This document shows positions 13,206-24,850 of a stretch of DNA of 64,000 nt, one piece after another. The DNA is from Okapia johnstoni (taxonomy: Eukaryota; Chordata; Mammalia; Artiodactyla; Giraffidae): contig CM044307.1 in assembly GCA_024291935.2 (NCBI GenBank), forward strand, positions 94,803,461-94,867,460, read 5' to 3'. Each line of letters starts with the position of its first letter. Position 1 is the first letter of the stretch. The position numbers and the translations under genes are program-made. The notes beneath the pieces were generated by a model. It was not told the DNA's origin, did no database searches, and saw only the letters and a list, made by a program, of their open reading frames with translations.

Positions 13206-13632
13206 TAACTTCTGGCTTTTCCAGTTGTCATATATAGATGTGAGAGTTGAACCAAAAAGGCTGAGTGCTGAAAAATTGATGTTTTTGAATTGTGATGCTG
13301 GAGAAGACTCTTGAGAGTCCTCCCACAAGAGGATCAAACCAGTCAGTCCTAAAGGAAATCAACTCTAGTATTCGCTGGAAAGACTGTTGCTGAAGTTCCG
13401 ATAATTTTGCCACCTGATGCGTAGAATTGATTTATTGGAAAAGACCCCAATACTGAGAAAGATTGAAGGCAAAAGGAGAAGAGGGAGGCAGAAGATGAGA
13501 TGGTTAGATAACATCAGCGACTCAATGAACATGGATTTGAGTCAACTCTGGGAGACAGTGGAGGACAGAGGAGCATGATGTGCTGCAGTCACAGTGTCGC
13601 AGAGTCAGACATGAGAGCAACTGAACAAGAAT
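13206..13632 (+). mobile_element. BovB 3' fragment copy D (sense)
   Basis: The last 420 bases of BovB, beginning in the TTTTCCAGTTGTCATATATAG region (equivalent to FPVVMYGCESW) and running to the degraded 3' end. It is 5'-truncated and interrupts the old L1. Confidence 0.88.
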
Positions 13633-14370
13633 GTAAAACATCACAACTACATTTGTCTCTTGAACAACATGATTTAAGGTCACCCTCTCCCTGTACTGTT
13701 GAAAATTTGCATATAATTTTACACTGGGGTCTCTGTATCAGCACTTCCATATCCACCTATTCAACCAACCCACAGATCATGTAGTAGTTAGTAGATATTT
13801 GTTGAAAGAAAAAGGCTGCTATAAGAGTACCTGCAGACCCTATGCTGTTCACTGTCAACTGTACTTTGTAAAACATCTTGACACACACAAAAATAGTTTT
13901 TTGTACCTATTTATAACAGCCATTTCATTCCTAGGTATTTATGCAAACAATTGAAAGCAGGTATTTATCCAAGAGACTGAAAGCATAAGCTCATACAAAG
14001 AGTTGCACACGGATGCTATAGCAGCTTTAACTGTAATAGCTAAAAGTTAGAAAGAACGCTACAGGCCACTAACAGATGAATGGATAACTTACTGCAGCGT
14101 GGAAACATTTCAAAACAATTTCATGAAGTGAAGCACACCAGACTAAAAGAAAATATAAGAAAAGGATTCAATATACATGAAATTCTAGAAATTACAAAAT
14201 AAACCCACAGTTTTAAAAGTCAAATCAGTGTTTGCTCAGGGACAGAGGAATTGGAGAGGGAGGAATGGGTATCAAACAGGCATAAGGAAACATGTGGGCG
14301 ATCTCTATACTCATTACCTTGACTGTGATGATGATCTGTTGTATGTATGTAAAATAAAACATTACATAGA

Positions 14371-17300
14371 TACAACATGCTTGGTTTAATGCACAGCAAC
14401 TATAGCTTTAGAAACTTGTGAAAAGCAGAATGATGAGGATGATAAGGATGATGACAAATTGTTGCAGGAACAGCAATCGTTGAATCACTGGCTTTAATCA
14501 TTAAAAAAAGAAAAACCTTCCTCCGTGTAAACTTTCTTACATAGAGAGCCTGAAACATATTCACAAACCACACTAGCTAAAGTTAACAAAATGCTTCTCA
14601 AATATCTACTAGGCTGAAGTATCATTGATTTATGAACAGGCCATGGTTGATTGAAAATGACTGATAAATGTGGGTGTGGCTTGCATCCAGGGTAGGTCTG
14701 GAAAATAAACTCTTTATGCTATATAGTTTTATAAGGTATTTCTATTTGATTCATCATATATCATCATAAAAACAATCATATATTAAGATCATGTTATAAT
14801 TTCTGTTATTAACATGTTGGTGGCAAAATCAAGTGTTTCAGTTATAATAAATGAGGTCTATATTAATTAACTTTGGCTTTCAACTTCTTATTCTGAAGCC
14901 TATGTTCCTTTTATTATAAAACTCCATGTGTATGCATTAGAAACAAGAGACACTTACAATATCAGTGCAATGATAGTAACAGGACACTCAGTAATAGTCA
15001 GTGCAAGGAAAGAACAACAGATGTTACATGTTGCTGCCTAGAGAAAGTGAGTGCTGAGCTAATTGTGAAGGAATCATCTAGGATAGATTTGTTATCAAGA
15101 GCTACAAAGTGCTTGGATTATTAAAAGGATTTCATTAAATAGGTGTTGAATGAAAGATGTTTCAGTAGTCTGAGAATCCTATGAGCAAAGTTATTTATAA
15201 GATGAAGAGAAAGAATATTCAAGCTTTTTGTGGAGCTGCTAGTAAGAAGCTTGACTAAATAAAAGAGAACCATTAAGTGGGACAGTAAAGCACCACTTCA
15301 GAGATCTGGGGAAAGGATAGAGAGAGAAGTTTACTACAAAAAGTTCAGAAACACATATTACTCTTGAAACAGACTTAGAATAGTAGGGTTTAATAGCCTA
15401 AATACCAAAGCTGACTGTATCTATGTCATATCTTGTAATTACTGTTGTTAAAAGTGAAGAATTTGGTTACCTGTCCATGTCTGTTTCTTCACAGCAGAAT
15501 AGGAGTAGTAACAAGACTTTCTTCATTTTAAGAATAAAGGTGTTCTAACATCCAATAAAGCAAGGACTGGAATATAGTTAGCATCATATAATGGCTGATG
15601 TTAATGAATTGAAAAAAAACAAAACAAGAGTTCTGTAATGTGTGGTGTACTGATTGCATACAATAAGTTGTCATTAAATTGTTTGAAACACAAGTTTTTT
15701 ATCTTTCTTTCAGATAATGTACTTATAGTAAATATTGGCTTCTCTAAAGTCATTTCATTTATGGGTCCTGATAACTCTAAAGGGCTATTGACATTCCTTA
15801 TACTTCAGGCACCTATCATTGTTTGGAAGCACATATTACAGCTGCCAGACTGGTTTAAAAGCAAGAAAATAATTTTTCACTAAAGGGTCTATGATTTAAT
15901 ATTATCTAAGGTATAAATGCTGGTGGTGTATGGCAGTGACTTTAAAGGCATTTTATAATTTAATTGGCCTTTTATTCTTTTTTAAAAATTCAGTGCAGAT
16001 TAAAGCAGTCATTACGGTTTTGATGGAGCAAAAGAGTTATCTTCCAAACATGTCACAACCACCTGGGAAAGCTGGTAATAAGAAGCTGCTAATAAAGACC
16101 TACTAATAAGCCACTCAAAGGTACCTCAAAATAACCCTGCCATGAGCTTCTTCATTCCCCAGTCCAACCGGCTCACATCAAAGGGAAAGAACACAGAACA
16201 GAATTGCATATTGATTATAACCTGCTTGTCTGCTGGGGGAATCTTTTGTTTTTCACAGTTTGAGAAGCTTAATGTGTGTAAAAGAAGGAAAATAGCTTAA
16301 GTAATGAAATGTGAGTGCAATTATTAACAGAATGTGCCTATCTTACTTCATGGGCTGTAAGAGATGAAGCAATGCTTTTGTTATTGTCCTTTTTCTTCTC
16401 TTTATTTCATTCTTTCTTTTTTAAAACAGAGATTTTTACTTGTGAATCCATGTTATGGCATGCATTTCAACTAAAATCTCATTTGTAATGAATCTTTCTA
16501 GATGGTATCCAAAGTTGAAAAATACTAATTGATTTGACTATTCATTGTATATTAGATATATGGAGGCCTAGAAACTAGTTTTCTTATCATTTTCATTCAA
16601 GAAAATCATGCTTGTACCCATTCTCAGCTGTGTATTTTGGATGAAAAACTTCACAAGTCTTCTGATGGGAAAGGTTTATATAAATAGTGTCTCTTACATC
16701 AAACCATTATTTTTTACTTCTATGACTAGAAAGATGATCATGTAACCAATAAGAGTTAATTAGAAACAATGATTTGTGCTTGAAATTTAGGAAGGGATTT
16801 TTTCCTTTTGCTACTGGAAAAGATACGAGATTTTGAGGTCTGTTGCTTTTACAGACATCTCGCAGCAATGAAAAGAGAATCTGTATGAGTATTTAGTCAA
16901 CTTGGATAGATAATAGGAAGAAACTCTGCTTAACTAAGTTTATTACCTTTCATACTTCTCTTGATACCTTGTAAGAGGAAGAGTTTTGATATTTGATAAA
17001 ATGGTTACTGCATGAACAAATATAACTATATTTGTCCATCTGTTTCCTTAAGATTAAAAGAAAAAACTATGTAAAATATCCAAAACAAATACGTTTTGGA
17101 TGCTAAATTGTAAGACCCATATTTTTCTTTTATAGTGAAAGATAGACACGTATTACAAGTTTATAGATATTATTGAAGTTTAACAATCTTATTGTGGTTA
17201 GCAGACTTACTTTTTGGTGAGATGTTATTGATTTTTTTCTTTCTTTAATAACCCATTCTCCTAAGATCATTTGTGGACTTGTTGTGAACATAAGGAGCCA

Positions 17301-18249
17301 AGTATATAGAACAGAACAAATATCCTGTAAATTAAAGCTGCCATCTTTTTCTGGGCCTTTTGAAATTTAGATCTCAAGTCACTAAATTTTCAAAAAAAAT
17401 GAGTAGCACTAAAATATAAACTGGTCACTTTTAACTAGTTTTTAAAAGGAATTGGCTGTGAATTCAGCTGCACAGATGTCATACAGTAACCAAATGCTTT
17501 ATTACTAAAATTTTTGAGTATTTTCTTAAAACTCAACCCTTAATATTTGTTCCCTGTGGTTTATCAATGTCTAAATGTCTACTTGGTAAAAATATGAATT
17601 ACTGAATTAGAAACATAGTAAGTGAATGATACAGTGAGCATAGTAAGTGAATGCCTATACACTACAATTTTAAAATACATTAGTGAATCCCGGCAGAGTA
17701 GGTTACATTGGAATAACTAGTCCAAAGATAATTATTGACTCTGCTGGTGAGGGGAACAACTATAAAAAAGCACTGGAGAGTTACCCACCTAAGGGGGGAA
17801 AAAATCAGGGGATTCAATCGTCCACAACAAAAGTTAGCTGGATGAGATCCAAGTATTCATGTTTTTCCCTTGGTGATATTACCTTGTCTGTATGAGTATA
17901 GAGGTTAGAACTCAAGTAGAAAGTTGTAGTCTGTCAGATTAAGTTTTCACAAGATAGAATTTTAGGCAAGCAGAGGGTCGAGAAATAAAGTAGATAAACC
18001 TCAGAAAAGCAGAAGTCAAAGCAGGACCTGCCCCTGAATGCATCTATAAAGTTCTTTAGAGTCATAGTTTGCCTCTGAACCGAACATCATGTCAGACATT
18101 TCAAAAGCCAAGTGGAAAAAAAAACAAAGCAAAATCTGTGGTACTAAAAGAGTAAGAAGAGAGTTCATCTTCTACCTAAAGGAGAAAGGACAGAGTTTAG
18201 AGTTTCTTTTATCAAGTTAGAAGTGATCGCCTAAATCCTTGAATTTTCC
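14371..18249. other. low-repeat intergenic DNA
   Basis: Apart from microsatellite-like A runs I see no repeat and no convincing coding frame in nearly 4 kb. Frames 15638-15883 and 17683-17895 have no recognisable domain. The block around 15950-16290 has more balanced composition and several TAAT cores, which would suit a conserved non-coding element, but that is only a guess. Confidence 0.45.
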
Positions 18250-18409
18250 AGAGTCTACCCTAATAAAATATTAGACCAAGCTTCCACAAGTTCAAGATGA
18301 ATTTCCATAAACTTCTGCTTCATAAGCCGCTTAAACAAAGTCTCATCAGAAGATAACAGAATCCAGGAACTCTATGAAGTGCTATTTATAATATCCAATA
18401 TACAATAGA

Positions 18410-18651
18410 TGGGATTCCCTGGTGACTCAGCGGTAAAGAATCTGCCTGCAATGCATGAGACTCAGAAGACGTGGATTCCATCCCCGCCTGGGTCAGGAAG
18501 ATCCCCTGGAGTAGGAAATGGCAACCCACTCCAGTATTCTCACCTGGAGAATCCTAGTGACAGAGGAGCCTGGTGGGCTACAGTCCATGGGGTCACAATA
18601 AGTCAAATGCAACTGAGCACGCGTGCACACACACACACACACACACACACA
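18410..18651 (+). mobile_element. Bov-tA SINE (sense) with (CA)n tail
   Basis: A tRNA-like head GGGATTCCCTGGTGACTCAG, the body GTGGGCTACAGTCCATGGGG, then a (CA)13 tail at 18626-18651. Short flanking repeats ACAATAGA at 18402-18409 and 18649-18656 fit a target-site duplication. It interrupts the 5' part of the old L1. Confidence 0.93.
18626..18651. repeat. (CA)n microsatellite at SINE tail
   Basis: A pure CA run of about 13 units that probably grew from the 3' tail of the adjoining SINE. Confidence 0.95.
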
Positions 18652-21042
18652 ATAGACACATAAAATGTGCTGACAAGATAATGTGACCAACTGTTCTTAA
18701 AAAAAAAAGAAAAAATGTCCCTAGAAACAGATTAAGGGATAACCTGGATGTGAAAATAGAAGACAATGTCTTTAAAGAAGATATTACAAGTATGTTCAAG
18801 AGCTTAAATTAAAACTTGATTAAATTAACACTATAAATGGGAAAAAAATCAACAGCAGCAAACCAAATGGAAATTATAGAATTAAAATAGCAATATCTGA
18901 CATGAGAAACAAAATTACTACATAGACTTAATAGTAGAAATAAAGAAAAGGTAGAAATCATGGGTTGATTTTAAAGACAGGTTAACATCTAAAGAAAAAT
19001 GACTTAAAGAATAAAGAGAATTCCAGTGACTTGCAGAATGGTATCAAATATTCTAAAATATGTAGAATTGAGTCCAAGAAACAGAGCAGTGGGAATATTG
19101 GGACAAATTTTTCCAAATGTGATGAAAATCTTCAAATTAAAATTCTAAAAAAACTCTGCAAACCCCAAGCAAGATAAATTTTAAAGAGAGTTACACCTCT
19201 TAAAATAGCTAAAATGAAAAAATAAAATCTTGAAAGAAATAAAAGACAAAGAATATATTACAAATAAAAGAACAGTTATGAATGAAGAATGAATCTTCCT
19301 TGTCTTTGTTCAATAACAGAACTTTAAGACACATGAAACAAGATCTGAAAGAAAGTGCAGATATCCAAATAAAAAAGGCACTAATAATTCTAATACATTG
19401 CCTCTAGCTACTGATAGAATGCAAGACAAAAAATCACTATTAATAGTATCAGCCAACTTTATCTAATCAGCATTGAGAGAATATAATCCCCAAGAATGTT
19501 AGTTTATAAAATGTCTCTATGAATTCAAAAATTAAAGTATTAAAAATATATTTTCATTGTAATATACTAAATTATAAGTTAATGCCAGTAAATTCCATGA
19601 ATATCGGTAAATAAAATATTTCTAAATAATCAATATATATACAAAAGATGAAAGCACAAGGGAAATTAGAAAATATTTCTAAATGATTGATAATGACAAA
19701 ATGCATGTCAAAATTTATGGCCTATGGCTTATGGCATATAGCTAAAGAGTGTTTTCAGAGAAATGTTTATGTTTTATAACTCTGTGAAATAATATCTAAA
19801 CAAAAGATCCAACTCTCCACTATAAAAGCTAAAATAAGCATATTAAACTCAAAAATAAGTAAATTAGTAGGTAATACAGAGAAAAGCAAAAATCAATGAA
19901 ATGGAAAACAAAAAGTAGACGCAATTAACAAATTCAAGAGTTTGCTCTTTGTAAAATGTAATAAATTAAAGAAACAGCAACAGGAATGATATAGGAAAAA
20001 AGAAGGAAACTAAAAAATATATTGTTATTAAGAATGAAATATGAGACATAATATAGATTTTATAGAATTTAAAAATATATTAAAGAAACAGCTTGAATAG
20101 CTTTCTATGAATAAACTGATTAAATATATGTTCTATGAAAACTATAACCATTCAAAATTTACCTGAAAATAAATAGTAAAATTAAATAACTTTATATCTA
20201 ATAAACACATTACCAAAAATGTCACAGAAATAACAATCTAGGGTATGGTTTCACAGATGAATTCTACTAACTATACAAGTAAGAAATTATATCAACCTTG
20301 GGGTAGGAGAGAATTTCATAGAGTAAATCAAACCATGCTAACTATGAAAGAAAAGGGTAGAATTTGTCAAAATTAGAACTTCAGCTTATCAAAACACACC
20401 TTCAAAGAAAAAGGCCATAGAGACAAATTGCCATGTATAAAAAAATAAAGAACAAGGTCCTACTGTATAGCATAAGGAACTATATTCAACATCTTCTAAT
20501 AAATCAAAATTGAAAAGAATGTTAAAAGAATCTAAACAACGATAGAGATGAAGTTATTTTCAAAGTAGAAATAGAGACACTGACATTGAAAATTGACATA
20601 TGGATATAGGGAGTGGAAGAAGATGAATTGGGAGATTGGGAGATACGTACACTTCCATGTATAAAATAGATAACGAATGAGAACCTACTCTATATAATGG
20701 AACTCCACACTGCTTAGGTCAGTGATGGCCTAAATGGGAAGGAGCTCCAGAAAAGGGGGGTGTATAACTGGAGAAGGGCATGGCAAACGACTTCAGTATT
20801 CTTGCCTTGAGAACCCCATGAACAGTATGAAAAGGCAAAAAGATAGGACATGGAAAGATGAACTCCCCAGGTCGGTAGGTGCCCAGTATGCTACAGGAGA
20901 TAAGTGGAGAAATAACTCCAGAAAGAATGATGGGATGGAGCCGAAGCAAAAACAATACCCAGCTGTGGATGTGACTGGTGATAGACGCAAAGTCTGATGC
21001 TGTAAAGAGCAATATTGTATAGGAACCTGGAATGTTAGGTCC

Positions 21043-21270
21043 ATGAATCAAGGCAAATTGGAAGTGGTCAAACAGGAGATGGCAAGAGTGAACATTGACA
21101 TTCTAGGAATCAGTGAACTAAGATGGGCTGGAATGGGTGAATTGAACTCAGATGACCATTATATCTACTACTGTGGGCAGAAATCCCTCAGAAGAAATGG
21201 AGTATCCATGATGGTCAACAAAAGAGTCAAAATGCAGTACTTGGATGCAATCTCAAAAATGACAGAGTGA
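21043..21270 (+). pseudogene. BovB endonuclease N-terminal remnant, copy E
   Basis: The open frame gives the first 60 or so residues of the BovB endonuclease (MNQGKLEVVKQEMARV, LGISELRWAGMGEL, DDHYIYYCGQ, NKRV). It then goes out of frame where CCGAAATGCAG has lost a base, and stops after a short missense tail. The rest of the endonuclease continues in other frames to 21740, so the domain is not encoded as a unit. Confidence 0.88.
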
Positions 21271-21742
21271 TCTCTGTTCGTTTCCAAGGCAAACCATTCA
21301 ATATCACAGTCATCTAAGTCTATACCCCGACCAGTAACGCTGAAGAAGCTGAAGTTGAACGGTTCTATGAAGACCTACAAGACCGTTTAGAACTAACACC
21401 CGAAAAAGATATCCTTTTCATTATAGGGGACTGGAATGCAAAAGTAGGAAGTCAGGAAACATCTGGCATAACAGGCAAATTTGGCCTTGGAGTACAGAAT
21501 GAAGCAGGGAAAGGCTAATAGAGTTTTGCCAAGAGAACACACTGGTCATAGCAAACACCCTCTTCCAACAACACAAGAGAAGACTCTACACATGGACATC
21601 ACCAGATGGTCAACACCGAAATTAGATTGATTATATCCTTTGCAGCCAAAGATGGAGAAGCTCTATACAGTCAGCAAAAACAAGACTGGGAGCGGACTGT
21701 GGCTCAGATCATGAACTCCTTACAGCCAAATTCCGACTTAAA

Positions 21743-23695
21743 TTGAAGAAAGTAGGGAAACCCACTAGACCATTCAGGTATGACCTAAATCAAATCCCTT
21801 ATGATTATAGAGTGAAAGTGACAAATAGATTTAAGGGACTAGATCTGATAGACAGAGTGCCTGATGAACTATGGACAGAGGTTCGTGACATTGTACAGGA
21901 GACAGGGATCAAGACCATCCCCATGGAAAAGAAATGCAAAAAAGCAAAATGGCTGTCTGAGGAGGCCTTACAAACAGCTGGGAAGAGAAGAGAAGCAAAA
22001 AGCAAAGGAAAAGAGGAAAGATATTCCCATCTGAATGCAGAGTTCCAAAGAATAGCAAGGAGAGATAAGAAAGCCTTCCTCAGTGATCAATGCAAAGAAA
22101 TAGAAGAAAACAACAGAATGGAAAAGACTAGAGATCTCTTCAAGAAAATTAGAGATACCAAGGGAACATTTCACGCAAAGATGGGCTCGATAAAGGACAG
22201 AAATGTTATGGACCTAACAGAAGCAGAAGATATTAAGAATAGGTGGCAAGAATACACAGAAGAACTGCACAAAAAAGATCTTCACGACCCAGATAATCAC
22301 GATGGTGTGATCACTCACCTAGAGCCAGACATTCTGGAATGCAAAGTCAAGTGGGCCTTAGGAAGCATCATTACGAACAAAGATACTGCAGGTGATGGAA
22401 TTCCAGTTGAGCTATTTCAAGTCCTGAAAGATAATGCTGTGAAAGTGCCGCACTCAATATGCCAGCAAATCTGGAAAACTCAGCAGTGGCCACAGGACTG
22501 GAAAATGTCAGTTTTCATTCCAATCCCAAAGAAAGACAATGCCAAAGAATACTCAAACTACAGTACAATTGCACTCATCTCACTCGCTAGTAAAATAATG
22601 CTCAAAATTCTCCAAGTCAGGCTTCAGCAATACGTGAACCGTGAACTTCCATATGCTCAAGCTGGTTTTAGAAAAGGCAGAGGAACCAGAGATCAAATTG
22701 CTAACATCCGCTGGATCATCGAAAAAGCAAGAGCATTCCAGAAAAACATCCATTTCTGCTTTATTGACTATGACAAGGCCTTTGACTGTGTGGATCACAA
22801 TAAACTGTGGAAAATTCTGAAAGAGATGGAAATACCAGACCACCTGACCTGCCTCTTGAGAAACCTGTATGCAGGTCAGGAAGCAACAATTAAAAGTGGA
22901 CATGGAACAACAGACTGGTTCCAAATAGGAAAAGGAGTACATCAAGGCTGTATATTGTCACCCTGCTTATTTAACTTATATGCAGAGTACATCATGAGAA
23001 ATGCTGGGCTGGAAGAAACACAAGCTGGAATCAAGATTGCCAGGAGAAATATCAATAACTTCAGATATGCAGAGGACACCACCTTTATAGCAGAAAGCGA
23101 AGAAGAACTAAAGAACCTCTTGGTGAAAGTGAAAGAGGAGAGTGAAAAAGTTGGCTTAAAGCTCAACGTTCAGAAAACTAAGATCATGGCATCTGGTCCC
23201 ATCATTTCATGGGAAATAGATGGGGAAACAGTGGAAACAGTGTCAGACTTTATATTTTTGGGCTCCAAAATCACTGCTGTTGGTGATTGCAACCATGAAA
23301 TTAAAAGATGCTTACTCCTTGGAAGGAAGGTTATAACCAACCTAGATAGCATATTTAAAAGCAGAGACATTACTTTACCAACAAAGTTCCGTCTAGTCAA
23401 GGCTATGGTTTTTCCAGTGGTCATGTGTGGATGTGGGAGTTGGACGGTGAAGAAAGCTGAGCACCGAAGAATTGATGCTTTTGAACTGTGGTGTTGGAGA
23501 AGACTCTTGAGAGTCCCTTGGACTTCAAGAAGATCCAACCAGTCCATCCTAAAGGAGATTAGTCCTGGGTGTTCACTGGAAGGACTAACGTTGAAGCTGA
23601 AACTCCAATACTTTGGCCACCTCATGCAAAGAGTTGACTCATTGGAAAAGACCCTAATGCTGGGAAGGATTGGGGGCAGAAGGAGAAGGGGATGA
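21743..23695 (+). CDS. BovB reverse transcriptase, long open frame with altered catalytic box
   Basis: A 650-residue frame covers the whole RTE-type RT and most of its C-terminal region. The open frame extends back to 21626 without an ATG and there includes the end of the endonuclease (IDYILCSQ, CGSDHELL). Residue 1 is at a TTG codon; the first ATG is near residue 57, so a natural start is not evident. Landmarks: palm motif A FIDYDKAFDCVDH (Asp342 catalytic), GVHQGCILSPCLFNLY (motif B region), motif C at 442-445, and the C-terminal WTVKKAEHRR and ELWCWRRLLRVPW. Motif C reads YAED instead of YADD: the codon at 23072-23074 is GAG, replacing the first catalytic Asp by Glu. The frame ends at TGA 23693-23695 where related copies have CGA, about 50 codons early. 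Probably inactive, and expression is not shown. Confidence 0.85.
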   Translation: MKKVGKPTRPFRYDLNQIPYDYRVKVTNRFKGLDLIDRVPDELWTEVRDIVQETGIKTIPMEKKCKKAKWLSEEALQTAGKRREAKSKGKEERYSHLNAEFQRIARRDKKAFLSDQCKEIEENNRMEKTRDLFKKIRDTKGTFHAKMGSIKDRNVMDLTEAEDIKNRWQEYTEELHKKDLHDPDNHDGVITHLEPDILECKVKWALGSIITNKDTAGDGIPVELFQVLKDNAVKVPHSICQQIWKTQQWPQDWKMSVFIPIPKKDNAKEYSNYSTIALISLASKIMLKILQVRLQQYVNRELPYAQAGFRKGRGTRDQIANIRWIIEKARAFQKNIHFCFIDYDKAFDCVDHNKLWKILKEMEIPDHLTCLLRNLYAGQEATIKSGHGTTDWFQIGKGVHQGCILSPCLFNLYAEYIMRNAGLEETQAGIKIARRNINNFRYAEDTTFIAESEEELKNLLVKVKEESEKVGLKLNVQKTKIMASGPIISWEIDGETVETVSDFIFLGSKITAVGDCNHEIKRCLLLGRKVITNLDSIFKSRDITLPTKFRLVKAMVFPVVMCGCGSWTVKKAEHRRIDAFELWCWRRLLRVPWTSRRSNQSILKEISPGCSLEGLTLKLKLQYFGHLMQRVDSLEKTLMLGRIGGRRRRG

Positions 23696-24850
23696 CAGAG
23701 GATGAGATGGTTGGATGGCATCAGTGACTCGATGGACATGGGTTTGGGTATACTTCGGGAGTTGGTGATGGACAGCGAGGCCTGGCATGCTGTGATTCGT
23801 GGGGTAGCAAAGAGTCGGACATGGCTGAGCGACTGAACTGAACTGTACTTATATATGAGCTATATACATATAGCTCACTTTGCTGTACAGCAGAACTAAC
23901 ACAACACTGTAAAGAAGACATACTCCAATAAAAAGTAATAATATAGAGAATATATGTATATATGTATAATAGAGTCACGTTGCTGTTTACTTGAAGCTAA
24001 TGCAACTCTGTAAATCAACTATTCTTCAGGAAAAAAGGCATAGAGAAAATATTCATAATACATGCTATTGATAAAGGTCATGTATCAACAATATACAGAT
24101 TTTACACAGAGCAATAGTAAGACAACCCAATTTAAAAATAACTGGGCAAGAGCCCTAAACAGACACTTCTCAGTGAAGATAAACAGATGGCTAATAAGCA
24201 CATGAAAGATGTTCAACATCATTTATCAGCAAATTAAAGTTGTAATGATATCATTTCAAACTCTCTAGAATTGCTGAAACTTGAAAGATCGATAACACTA
24301 TATGTTAGTGAAAAAGTCGAGATATGGAACTCTCATACATTGTTGCTGGGAATATGAAATGTAAAACTGGCAGTCTCTTAAAAATTTAAGTATACTCCTA
24401 TCCATGATTCACAAATTCTACCTGTAGATTTTTACTAAAGGGAAATAAGAAAGAGTATATCCACTAAAGTTTGTACAAGAATGTTCACAGCAGCTTAATT
24501 CAAAATAATTCAAAATTACAAATAACCAAAATACTGTCAGAAGAAACCTGTATAAACAAATTCATACAATAGCACATTACTCAAAAATTAAAAAGAACAG
24601 GCTACTGATATATACAGAAGTATTAGAAAAAGTCTCAAAAGCATTATGTTAAACATAAGAAGCCTGATATGAAACACATTTATGCATGTTTATGAATGGT
24701 TCTGAATATATTCATGTAAAATTCATGAATGGGCAAATGTAAGCTATGGTTTATAAATGAAAAACAGCAGTTGTCTCTGAGACAAGTGAGCATTGATATC
24801 TTTAAGAATATGTTTAAGAATCTTTCTTTTGGGGGAAAAAAATCCTAGTC

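Larger units (their letters stand above)
10180..14370 (+). mobile_element. old L1 (L1M-type), sense, heavily interrupted
   Basis: Diverged L1 landmarks occur in the expected order: an ORF1-like A-rich region (10340-11030), an ORF2 RT to post-RT segment (11150-11330, resembling the stretch just after the RT domain), the ORF2 C-terminal region (12400-13150) and the 3' region (13860-14370, including an AACAGATGAATGGATAA-like segment and the GGGACAGAGGAATTGGAGAG 3'UTR landmark). No open frame survives. Later insertions interrupt it: a BovB 3' fragment at 11355-11500, a Bov-tA SINE at 12031-12232 and another BovB fragment at 13206-13632. The subfamily is not determined. Confidence 0.75.
20770..23848 (+). 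mobile_element. BovB copy E, near complete, inserted in an L1 3'UTR
   Basis: This is the best-preserved coding BovB in the window, 3.1 kb. It starts at GAGAAGGGCATGGCAAACGAC and runs through the leader, endonuclease and RT to the 3' end AGCGACTGAACTGAACTG. The GC-rich leader seen in the copy at 36 kb is absent, so it is 5'-truncated. It splits an L1 3'UTR between ...GTGTATAACTG and TACTTATATATGAG.... Lesions in the endonuclease part include a frameshift near 21225 (ending the first frame at 21270), an in-frame TAA near 21316, a one-base loss near 21510 and TAG at 21623-21625. Confidence 0.95.
20426..24030 (+). mobile_element. younger L1 3' end nested in the old L1
   Basis: The flanks of the internal BovB are pieces of one L1 3'UTR: GGGAGATTGGGAGATACG and AAAATAGATAACGAATGAGAAC on the left, CACTTTGCTGTACAGCAGAA and CCAATAAAA on the right. 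The host is duplicated around it: AAAAAGGCCATAGAGA at about 20408-20423 and AAAAAAGGCATAGAGA at 24031-24046, consistent with an aged target-site duplication. The right-hand tail contains two successive diverged copies of the terminal region (about 23875-23940 and 23970-24030). It is strongly 5'-truncated. Confidence 0.78.
18250..24850 (+). mobile_element. old L1 (same general family as at 10-14 kb), host of nested insertions
   Basis: The flanks carry L1 landmarks in order. They are a 5'/ORF1-like region (18250-19400, resembling the same part of the 10-14 kb L1), the start of the ORF2 RT region (20220-20290, ATGGTTTCACAGATGAATTC), a post-RT segment (20350-20420), then after the insertion the ORF2 C-terminus (24060-24600) and a 3' region (24600-24850). 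It is split by a Bov-tA SINE (18410-18651) and by a younger L1 3' end (20426-24030). No reading frame survives. Confidence 0.7.

Noticed and set aside
5078..18651. Repeated CA runs considered as part of a CRISPR or satellite array
   Set aside because: They are simple dinucleotide runs without spacers or repeat units; one is just a SINE tail.
23170..23739. 189-codon minus-strand frame opposite the BovB RT, with near-identical frames at 3063-3617, 5401-5673, 9366-9683, 33188-33430 and 51445-51765
   Set aside because: The recurring peptide (MSIES...[16 protein letters not shown] type) is the antisense translation of the BovB C-terminal region. It recurs because the element recurs; it has no independent start context or conserved domain.
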